A stretch of DNA of 28,150 bases from Avimonoglobus sp965151315 (GTDB lineage: Bacteria > Bacillota > Clostridia > UBA1381). The notes under the pieces were generated by a model. It saw only the letters and a list, made by a program, of their open reading frames with translations. It had not been told where the DNA came from and ran no database searches. Positions within the stretch are counted from its first letter, which is position 1, and every line of letters starts with the position of its first letter. Shown one piece after another: positions 21,377 through 28,150 of this stretch. The stretch is from positions 1 through 28,150 of the forward strand of contig CBCTZG010000036.1 in NCBI GenBank assembly GCA_965151315.1. The letters are read 5' to 3'. A program made the position numbers and the translations under genes.

Positions 21377-24300
21377 TCCTCCACCTCCTGTTTCATTTTT
21401 TCCCAAGCGGCTTTTGCGTCCTTACAGCCCTGCACACCCTTGCCGTCGAACAGGCAAACGTCATTGTACGGGCAAAAGGCGCAGGCCTTTTCACTGCCGT
21501 CCTGGGCCGGCGCGATGGAGATTTCTCCGGCATGGATTTTTTGGTCAATCTCCACCGCTGATTTTCGGACATAGTCCATCAGCACAGCAAAATCCTCCCG
21601 GGAAGTCACCTTAGAATACGCGTCCGGCAGGCCGTCTTTTTTCAGCTTCAGCCGGATAATCTGGCTTTCCGAAGCGCCTTGGGCCAAATCCCTGTCCGTT
21701 TTATATATGCCCTCCGGCAGATACTGGCCCTCCGCGGTATCCAGGACGATCAGGCCATCCGCCTTCATATCCCGGGCCGCCTCGCCTGCCGCGTCCCTGG
21801 CGCCGGGGGCTACAGCTTTGATATCATCCCGGAGCTTATTGTATAGTATCCCCCCCACCTGGGGCGCGTAATCCCGCCGGGCAAACCGCAGTGCGCCGGT
21901 ACGGTACAGATCCAGTGCCGCCACGGCATATACAACCAGCTGCATATCCTGCCAATTGCAGATCGATACAACGTCGAAATCCTTCCGGCCAGATTTATAG
22001 TCCACCACCCGCAGATCCGCCAGCTTCCGCTCCACATCCTCTGCCAGATCGATCCGGTCTATGGTCCCGGTGACCCGGACGGAGTTCGCGCCCCACCGGA
22101 TGTGAACCCGGAAATCCTGCTCATAACAGATAGCCGCGTAGTCTCCCTTTGCGATGCTTTTCCGGATGATGTCTGACGAACGCTTCAGGGTTTTTGTCAC
22201 GCGCATCATGAGATAGCGCACCTTCTCCTGATCCCGCTTCAGCTTGTCCACAACCCGCTTTTCCGCCGAGACCATCACCTGGGCAATGATCTCATGGCTT
22301 TGCTGGTCGGTCAGGGCCTGCCATTTTGCTTTTAATTCCGTAAAATCCGCCGCGCCGTCCTCCACGATCCGGCAATATTCGCAAACAGCCCAATGCATCA
22401 GGCTGCCCAATTCAAATTTCTGAATCTGCCATACCGCCTGCTCCCGGGCACGGAGGCCATATTGCAGGAAATAGGCAAAGGGGCATTTCCCAAACGCGTT
22501 TAGCTTGCTGACGCTGTATGTATCCACCGCCCCGTATAGTGCCTGTGCGTCTTCTCGGCGAATCCTGGGGCGTATATTCCGATACCCGCCGGCCCGGCTG
22601 ATCACCGTCAGCTTTTCCCGCCAGTCCGGCCTGGAGGCGAACCACCGATATAAACCATCCGCCGGTTTTCCCCCTGCCGTCCGGCGCACCAGCAGCGCAA
22701 AGGCCTCCTTTGCGGAGGCGGGCATGGATTCGCCGCCGCAAACCACGTCATCCGCTGCGGCCAGCCGCGGAAAAATCCGCAGAAGGCTCCACACAAACTG
22801 GGCCGGCCGCTGGGCCGTGCCTTCCGTATCCGCCGCCGGATAGCTAATATACAGCTTTTCCGAAGCCGCCGTCAGCAATCGGAACAGCTTATATTCCGCG
22901 GCTTGCCGCCGTTTTTTTGTATCCTCGCCCAGGGGCAGCTGGTCTGCCAGCGCCGAACGGTCGCCGTCGGATAAAAGCCCTTCTGTCGCCATTTCCTTCG
23001 GCATACAGCCATGGACTGCCCCCAGCGCAAAAATCGCCTTTACATGAGGCTGACGGCTGCGCTCCGCAGATCCCACAAACACGCTGTCCACGCCGGATGG
23101 AATGATACTGATAGAGCATTGGGAAAGCCCGGCCCGCAAAAACGCGCCGAATTCCTCCTTCGAGCATTTTTCATCCCCCAAGGTCACCACCGTCTGCTCT
23201 ACCGCTTCCACCAGGCTGTTCCAGACTAAGCTGAACTGTTCCGCCTCATCGGCAAAGCCCTGGGCCCGGAGGGACTCAACCTCCATTTCCAGGCCTGCGT
23301 ATAATTCAATATCAGTAAGAAAGTCAAAAAACGCCGCCGCGATTTCCCGGACTGTCCGTCGGCCCGCTGTTTTTTCAAAATACCGGGAAAAGGGCGCCGT
23401 GATTATTTCCCGAATCGCGTTGAGCCGTTCTACGTCATCCGGCTCCCCGTCCTTTTCCGATAAAACCGCGCCGAATACGCCGTCTGTCTCCTTCTCCCAG
23501 GGTGTAAACCACCGTTTTTTCCCCCGGATCCCCCGTTTTAGGACATAATTTTCCAAGAGATCCCCGTCCTCCCGGGGAAACGGCTGCAGCCGTCCATCCG
23601 GATCCCGCCGGTAAATGAAGCCTGTCCGGATATATCGGAAAACAGCGTCATAGCTCCAATTCTCAGCTTGGATATCAAATACGCTCATAGCTAAGGTGAT
23701 TATGGGGTGGTTGGTCACCGGCTGCTTTAAATCTGTATAATAAGGAATGCCCGCGTCCCGGAAAACCGCCTGGATCACATGGGTATACGCCTGGGGATCG
23801 CCGCAGATCACACTGATATCCCGGAACCGCCAGCCGTTCTGCCGGATCATGGACAGGATCTGGGCCGCCGCGTGTTCCACCTCTTTATAGAGATCCCGGG
23901 CCTGGAACAAACGGATATCCCGGGTAGGCTCCGGATATTTTTGGCTTTCTGTCCATCCGCCCCAGTTCGCCGCCAGATGGCAAAGCTCCGGAGAAGTCAT
24001 AAACCGGCTGCCTTCCGGCAGCTGCTCTTTTATGTACCGTACGCCAAAATCCGCCGCAAGCTCTTCTAACCTGGAAAGCGTACCCAGCGGCGTTTTATAC
24101 AGTTCAGCATCCGGCGCCGTCGGGATCGGCAATGTTACGCAAATGCCCATGGCTTTTTGCATAAGGGCGCTGATAATCAGATAATGCTGTGGGAGGAAAT
24201 CTGAAAACTCGTCAAAAAAGAAACAGGTATCCCTAAAAGCGTCATGGGCTAAAATCCAGTCGGCCAGCGCCTTTGGATCGGCCTCACTGTCTAAAAAACG

Positions 24301-24801
24301 GCCTTGGGTCAAGTCCAAAAACCGCGTATAGACCGCCGACAGAGTAGCCAGCTTCCGGGAAAGCATCCCGTCTTCCGTATCTGCCGCCGCATCCAGCATG
24401 GCCGGCGTGACCATATACCGGGTAAATTCCGTCAGGATATCTCCCATAGCGGTCAAAAAACCAGGCTTATCCAGACTGCCGGCAAAGGGCGAATCCACTG
24501 GGACGCCAGTTTGCATGGCCCGATACAGCAAGATTTGTTTTCCGGCGGCAGTCATATAGTTTCCCCCTCTGTTCCCCAAGCACCGGTAAATCAGCCGGGA
24601 AAACGTCAGTACCTCAATCCCATTGGGACCTGTGCCGGAGAACTGGTCGGCCATTGCACGTTCCGCCGTAAAGGAAAACTGGTCGGGTACCACCATTACC
24701 GCCCGACACGCCGGATTTTTTTCCTTAGCCCGCCGGATTAGTTCATAGCAGCGCCGGCTTTTTCCCGTACCCGTGCCGCCGCAGATGATTTTTAAATACA
24801 C
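21373..24801 (-). CDS. addB: ATP-dependent helicase/nuclease subunit B (AddB)
   Basis: Partner of AddA: a 1142-aa protein with an N-terminal Walker A (GGTGTGKS, residues 8-15), a largely inactive helicase body that in Bacillus recognises Chi, and a C-terminal nuclease domain with VVDYKSGRKDF. The iron-sulfur cluster cysteines that staple the nuclease domain are present: one in GKCPFAYF and three at the end (Cys1107, Cys1110, Cys1116 in CAFCPYNDVC). Length is normal. GGGGGATC lies upstream of the ATG at 24801. A promoter overlapping the murA stop drives it; addA follows with a 4-nt overlap. Confidence 0.97.
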   Translation of the reverse strand: MYLKIICGGTGTGKSRRCYELIRRAKEKNPACRAVMVVPDQFSFTAERAMADQFSGTGPNGIEVLTFSRLIYRCLGNRGGNYMTAAGKQILLYRAMQTGVPVDSPFAGSLDKPGFLTAMGDILTEFTRYMVTPAMLDAAADTEDGMLSRKLATLSAVYTRFLDLTQGRFLDSEADPKALADWILAHDAFRDTCFFFDEFSDFLPQHYLIISALMQKAMGICVTLPIPTAPDAELYKTPLGTLSRLEELAADFGVRYIKEQLPEGSRFMTSPELCHLAANWGGWTESQKYPEPTRDIRLFQARDLYKEVEHAAAQILSMIRQNGWRFRDISVICGDPQAYTHVIQAVFRDAGIPYYTDLKQPVTNHPIITLAMSVFDIQAENWSYDAVFRYIRTGFIYRRDPDGRLQPFPREDGDLLENYVLKRGIRGKKRWFTPWEKETDGVFGAVLSEKDGEPDDVERLNAIREIITAPFSRYFEKTAGRRTVREIAAAFFDFLTDIELYAGLEMEVESLRAQGFADEAEQFSLVWNSLVEAVEQTVVTLGDEKCSKEEFGAFLRAGLSQCSISIIPSGVDSVFVGSAERSRQPHVKAIFALGAVHGCMPKEMATEGLLSDGDRSALADQLPLGEDTKKRRQAAEYKLFRLLTAASEKLYISYPAADTEGTAQRPAQFVWSLLRIFPRLAAADDVVCGGESMPASAKEAFALLVRRTAGGKPADGLYRWFASRPDWREKLTVISRAGGYRNIRPRIRREDAQALYGAVDTYSVSKLNAFGKCPFAYFLQYGLRAREQAVWQIQKFELGSLMHWAVCEYCRIVEDGAADFTELKAKWQALTDQQSHEIIAQVMVSAEKRVVDKLKRDQEKVRYLMMRVTKTLKRSSDIIRKSIAKGDYAAICYEQDFRVHIRWGANSVRVTGTIDRIDLAEDVERKLADLRVVDYKSGRKDFDVVSICNWQDMQLVVYAVAALDLYRTGALRFARRDYAPQVGGILYNKLRDDIKAVAPGARDAAGEAARDMKADGLIVLDTAEGQYLPEGIYKTDRDLAQGASESQIIRLKLKKDGLPDAYSKVTSREDFAVLMDYVRKSAVEIDQKIHAGEISIAPAQDGSEKACAFCPYNDVCLFDGKGVQGCKDAKAAWEKMKQEVEE

Positions 24802-24827
24802 AGTGATCCCCCTTTCTATTTTCCTGT

Positions 24828-24857
24828 ATTATATCACAATTGGATCAGAAAGGTCAA
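24828..24857 (-). promoter_or_regulatory. addBA promoter overlapping the end of murA
   Basis: On the minus strand TTGACC (24857-24852), 18-bp spacer, TATAAT (24833-24828), extended -10 TGTGA. The -35 box includes the murA stop codon. Confidence 0.75.
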
Positions 24858-26113
24858 TCCTGCTGTTCGATATTCGCCCCGATGCCGTTGAGCTTTCCCA
24901 CCATATTTTCATACCCTCTGGCAATGTGCTCCACGCCGGTGATCTGGGTATCTCCCCGGGCCACCATACCCGCGATCACCAGCGCCGCCCCGCCCCGCAG
25001 ATCCAGTGCGCTGACCTGCGCCCCAGACAGGCTCCGTACACCTTCCACCACAGAAGTCCTGCCGTCAATGCGGATATTCGCCCCCATGCGTTTCAGTTCG
25101 CCCATATGCAGAAACCGGTTTTCAAATACGGTTTCCACAATCACGCCCGTGCCCTCCGCTGTGCTTAAAAGCACGGAAAACGGCGCCTGCATGTCCGTGG
25201 GGAATCCAGGAAATGGCAGGGTTTTGATGTCTGCCGCCGAAAGCCGCTTCGCCGCGTCAATATCAATAAAATCCGCGCCGCATTCCATCATGACCCCCAT
25301 TTCCTGCAGCTTGGCCACCACAGGCTTGACATGGGCAAGGTTCACATTTTGGATCCGGCCCGCGCCCCGGGTGGCGGCAAAGGCCGCCATATATGTCCCC
25401 GCCTCAATCCGGTCGGGAATCACCCGATGGCATGTCCCCCGCAGCGCCGGAACGCCGGTGATCCGAACCGTATCGCTGCCCGCGCCGGAAATCAGGGCGC
25501 CCTGCTTTTGCAAAAAATCCGCCAGGTCAACAATTTCTGGCTCTGCCGCCGCATTTTCAATCAACGTTTCCCCGTTTGCCAGCACCGCGGCCATAATCAG
25601 GTTTTCCGTAGCACCTACGCTGGGAAAATCCAGATAGACCTTAGCCCCAGACAGCGCTTTTGCCTTTAGGTCAATATAGCCGTGCCCCTGGGATATCTCC
25701 GCCCCCAGCGCTGCAAAGCCTTTCAAATGCAGGTCAACAGGCCGGGTACCGATGGGACAGCCCCCTGGCATGGCGATCCGGGCCCGGCCCAGCCTGGCTA
25801 ACAGCGGCCCGGCCAAGAGGAATGATCCCCGCATTTTCCCCACCAGTTCATATGGCGCTGTAAATTTTTTAATGTCTGTACAATCTACCTCGATCCCGGC
25901 AATGCCGGTATTGATCTTTGCGCCCAGTCGCTCTAAAATATGGAACATAACGCCAATGTCGCTTAAATTGGGTACGCTCTGAATCACGTTTTTCCCCGGC
26001 GTCAGGATGCAGGCCGCTATGATAGGCAGGGCGCTGTTCTTGGAACCGCTGACTGTAATTTCCCCGCGCAAAGCGCCGTTATTTTTGACAATAAATTTTG
26101 ACATTCGTTCCAT
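24854..26113 (-). CDS. murA: UDP-N-acetylglucosamine 1-carboxyvinyltransferase (MurA)
   Basis: Catalyses the first committed step of peptidoglycan synthesis, transferring enolpyruvate from PEP to UDP-GlcNAc in the cytoplasm. 419 aa, normal length. Key parts: SGSKNSALP with the catalytic Lys25, the active loop PGGCPIGTRPVDLHL with Cys119 (the fosfomycin target), and FPTDMQAP near residue 310. Because the loop has Cys and not Asp, fosfomycin sensitivity would be expected from this enzyme. Two in-frame ATGs (26113 and 26104) both have AGGAAAGGG nearby, so the start may be three codons later. It converges on no gene and lies upstream of addB, which has its own promoter. Many Firmicutes carry two murA copies; whether this one is murA1 or murA2 cannot be told here. 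Confidence 0.97.
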   Translation of the reverse strand: MERMSKFIVKNNGALRGEITVSGSKNSALPIIAACILTPGKNVIQSVPNLSDIGVMFHILERLGAKINTGIAGIEVDCTDIKKFTAPYELVGKMRGSFLLAGPLLARLGRARIAMPGGCPIGTRPVDLHLKGFAALGAEISQGHGYIDLKAKALSGAKVYLDFPSVGATENLIMAAVLANGETLIENAAAEPEIVDLADFLQKQGALISGAGSDTVRITGVPALRGTCHRVIPDRIEAGTYMAAFAATRGAGRIQNVNLAHVKPVVAKLQEMGVMMECGADFIDIDAAKRLSAADIKTLPFPGFPTDMQAPFSVLLSTAEGTGVIVETVFENRFLHMGELKRMGANIRIDGRTSVVEGVRSLSGAQVSALDLRGGAALVIAGMVARGDTQITGVEHIARGYENMVGKLNGIGANIEQQD

Positions 26114-26289
26114 TCCCTTTCCTGTGTATTTTCGTTTCTATGTTCAGTATAACCAATAACAAAAAACTTAAAATTGAAAAGCATCAAAAAATATTGTGGT
26201 TTTTTCCAGGCGAAATTGGAGAAATTTGTAATCTATGTTTTCCGTGGATTGCTGTATACTAAACAAAAGAAGTAAGAAAGGGGCAATTT
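26114..26289. other. Divergent intergenic region murA / amidohydrolase
   Basis: AT-rich. TATACT-like -10 boxes are present on both strands, but without convincing -35 boxes at the right distance. No operator or hairpin recognised. Confidence 0.5.
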
Positions 26290-27855
26290 ATGGAAAAACA
26301 AATTTTTTACAATGGTTCCATTCTCACCATGGAAACACCCAATCCCCAAGAGTCGCTGGTCATTGAAAACGGACGGATCCTATTTATCGGCGCGCTGTCC
26401 GACGCCAGGCTGCTGGCTTCCGGCGCCGAGCCCCGGGATCTGGCTGGCAGGACACTGATGCCGGCGTTTTTAGACGCCCATGGTCATTTTTTCGCTTACG
26501 CCAATAACTATCTCCAGGTTTCCCTGGCCGGCGCAAAAAATTTTGCGGAGATCCAGACGCGTATCCAACACTATATCGCGGAAAACCAAATCCCGCCCGG
26601 CGCCTGGGTTACAGCCGTGGGTTATGACCACAACACCCTGGAGGAACGCCGCCATCCCGATAAACAGTTCCTGGACAGCTTTTTCCCAGAATATTCTGTC
26701 GTTTTACAGCATCAGTCCGGGCATATGGGCGTTTTCAATTCCCAGGCCCTGGCCCGCCTGGACGCGGAAACCGCCGGACGGGATTCAAACGGATACTTGG
26801 AAGAAGATAGGTATTTATCCCTGGTAAAGCGTGTTCCCCTGCCTTCTCCCGCTGATCTTTCAGGCGCCTGCGCAAAAGCCCAAGCCAGCTATGCCGCCCG
26901 CGGTATCACCACAGTCCAGGAAGGCATGCTCGTCCCGGAAATGGTTCCCCTCTACCAGCTGCTGCTGGAAAAAAAAGCGCTGATACTGGATATTGTGGGC
27001 TACAGCGATTTCCAAAAGCGGGAGCAAATATTAGCGGCTTTTCCCCAACACCGGCGCCATTATAAAAACCACTTTAAACTGGGTGGATATAAGATTTTTT
27101 TAGATGGTTCTCCGCAGGGACGCACCGCGTGGATGCGCACACCGTATCTGCCTGCCGCGGAACGGCATTTCGGCGTCAGCACCATGACCGATCAGGCGGT
27201 GGAATCGGCCCTTTTAACCGCTGTTGAAGACGATATGCAGCTTTTGGCCCATTGTAACGGTGACGCCGCCTGTGCCCAGCTTTTACAGGCCGCCCAAGCC
27301 CTCCGGAAAAAATCTATGGATCCGGCGCCCATCCGACCGGTGCTGATCCACGGCCAGCTTCTGGCGCCGGATCAAATCCCGGCCGTCTGGGAAAACCACA
27401 TTATCCCTTCCTTTTTTACAGCCCACATATATCATTGGGGTGATATACACATTCAAAATTTCGGCCGCCGGCGGGCGGCAACCATCAGTCCAGCCGCTTC
27501 CGCTCTGGCGGCTGGGCTGCCCTTTACCATGCATCAGGACAGCCCTGTCATTCAGCCCGATATGCTGGAAACCATCTGGTGCGCGGTTTGCCGCCGGACG
27601 AAAGCCGGCGTAATCTTAGGCGAACGGGAGCGGATCCCCGTCTATGACGCGCTGCGGGCTATAACGATCAACGCCGCCTACCAATATTTTGAGGAGCGGG
27701 AAAAAGGGAGCCTTCAGCCGGGCAAGTCGGCAGATCTGGTGATCCTGGATCAAAATCCGTTGGCTTTGCCGCCGGACAGCCTCCGGGATATTCAGGTGCT
27801 GGAAACCATTAAAGCGGGGAAAACCATATACCAAAAATCGCTTGACAAACCTTGA
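26290..27855 (+). CDS. Amidohydrolase, YtcJ-like (Amidohydro_3)
   Basis: A 521-aa metal-dependent hydrolase of the amidohydrolase superfamily. The N-terminal beta-sandwich part (FYNGSILTME, GRTLMPAFLDAHGHF) carries the first metal ligands, His64 and His66, in DAHGH. Later ligands are seen in LLAHCNGDAA and LIHGQLL, and an Asp in TMHQDSPV; the end closes with GSLQPGKSADLVILDQNPL, typical of the family. The subgroup YtcJ/NfdA acts on N-substituted formamides or related amides, but the substrate here is unknown. No signal peptide, so it is cytoplasmic. AAAGGGG sits about 7 nt before the ATG at 26290. It is divergent from murA with a 176-bp gap; a TATACT near 26256 may be its -10, but no good -35 is seen. 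Confidence 0.92.
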   Translation: MEKQIFYNGSILTMETPNPQESLVIENGRILFIGALSDARLLASGAEPRDLAGRTLMPAFLDAHGHFFAYANNYLQVSLAGAKNFAEIQTRIQHYIAENQIPPGAWVTAVGYDHNTLEERRHPDKQFLDSFFPEYSVVLQHQSGHMGVFNSQALARLDAETAGRDSNGYLEEDRYLSLVKRVPLPSPADLSGACAKAQASYAARGITTVQEGMLVPEMVPLYQLLLEKKALILDIVGYSDFQKREQILAAFPQHRRHYKNHFKLGGYKIFLDGSPQGRTAWMRTPYLPAAERHFGVSTMTDQAVESALLTAVEDDMQLLAHCNGDAACAQLLQAAQALRKKSMDPAPIRPVLIHGQLLAPDQIPAVWENHIIPSFFTAHIYHWGDIHIQNFGRRRAATISPAASALAAGLPFTMHQDSPVIQPDMLETIWCAVCRRTKAGVILGERERIPVYDALRAITINAAYQYFEEREKGSLQPGKSADLVILDQNPLALPPDSLRDIQVLETIKAGKTIYQKSLDKP

Positions 27856-28014
27856 AGCAATGGGATTGGTTTCCAGGCGCTTATCCTGAAAACATGGCGG
27901 CTTTGGCCGGCCGTCGAGTCGATCTTGATGATATATTCTAGCGATAGGGGGAATATTATTGTGATGCCGCCTTATTTCCCTCTGATGCTTGAATTCTGCG
28001 CTGTCTCTTGAAAA
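27856..28014. other. Intergenic stretch after the amidohydrolase gene
   Basis: No gene, promoter or terminator recognised before the hairpin element begins at 28015. Open frames here on the minus strand are mostly antisense to the amidohydrolase gene. Confidence 0.5.
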
Positions 28015-28101
28015 CCGCATAAAATAAAGGAGAAAATTGCCCTAAAATCCCACACATAATAAGAGAGATACAGGCTATTAAAGTCTGTATCTCTTTTGCT
28101 T
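28015..28101 (+). repeat. Dispersed hairpin element, copy B
   Basis: It shares with copy A (9405-9490) the 16-base CCGCATAAAATAAAGG, about 30 nt of spacing with ATTGC and TAAA in common, and a 16-bp stem with 5-nt loop (28061-28076 / 28082-28097). The two stem bases that differ from copy A become G-U pairs in the plus-strand RNA, so the fold is kept on that strand only. Confidence 0.75.
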
Positions 28102-28125
28102 GGTGCCTTTAGGCGTGGGAATAAA

Positions 28126-28144
28126 CCCCCAGTTCTACTGGGGG
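28126..28144 (+). other. Hairpin near the window edge, possible mobile-element end
   Basis: CCCCCAG/CTGGGGG with loop TTCTA, preceded by GGCGTGGGAATAAA. The shape and position next to a terminator-like hairpin recall the left end of IS200/IS605-type elements, but the transposase, if any, is outside the window. Confidence 0.3.
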
Positions 28145-28150
28145 AAGATA

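Noticed and set aside
27616..28020. Minus-strand open frame at the right end
   Set aside because: Mostly antisense to the amidohydrolase gene, with no domain and no ribosome binding site.

Overview
This window reads as chromosomal DNA of an anaerobic, probably spore-forming, Gram-positive Clostridia-type bacterium (Oscillospiraceae-like; this is inferred from gene content, not searched). The pointers are a GerM-type domain protein, AddAB instead of RecBCD, pyruvate phosphate dikinase, a TSCPD-domain protein, S-layer-homology (SLH) proteins, a Firmicutes-style L10 leader with attenuator, and A-rich upstream regions with strong AGGAGG-type ribosome binding sites. Nearly all genes are ordinary; the interest is in the regulatory and accessory DNA between them.

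Layout. 1-3.7 kb (minus strand): the 5' end of an aldose 1-epimerase gene, a GerMN-domain membrane-anchored protein, a small TSCPD protein, and a copper ATPase whose C-terminus carries a second metal-binding domain with its own start signals. 3.7-5.1 kb (plus strand): a DEDDh 3'-5' exonuclease, tmRNA, tRNA-Ala(GGC) and tandem terminators. 5.1-9.2 kb (plus strand): an accessory segment with the tail of a degraded serine recombinase gene, an exact 178-bp tandem duplication carrying a consensus promoter and a tiny ORF, a terminator-like hairpin at the end of that tiny ORF, and then two secreted SLH proteins (CAP/SCP-Big2-SLH, and an unknown domain-SLH).

9.2-17.3 kb (minus strand): an information-processing block read right to left: rpmG-secE-nusG-rplK-rplA, then a promoter plus L10 leader, rplJ-rplL, yceD-rpmF, a Nudix hydrolase and ppdK. 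rpoB and rpoC, which usually follow rplL, are not here. 17.3-26.1 kb (minus strand): murA, then addB-addA with overlapping stop and start codons, then a small membrane/coiled-coil protein. 26.3-27.9 kb (plus strand): a YtcJ-like amidohydrolase. The last 150 bases hold a hairpin element related to one at 9.4 kb, plus a second hairpin that may be the edge of a mobile element continuing beyond the window.

The best candidate for an undescribed arrangement is the leader of the SLH operon (5428-5895): duplicated strong promoters, a duplicated small ORF, and an apparent intrinsic terminator whose hairpin contains the stop codon of the downstream small ORF. This resembles translation-controlled attenuation. 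The second is the copA-copZ gene with a well-placed internal start. Both are read from sequence only and are untested.
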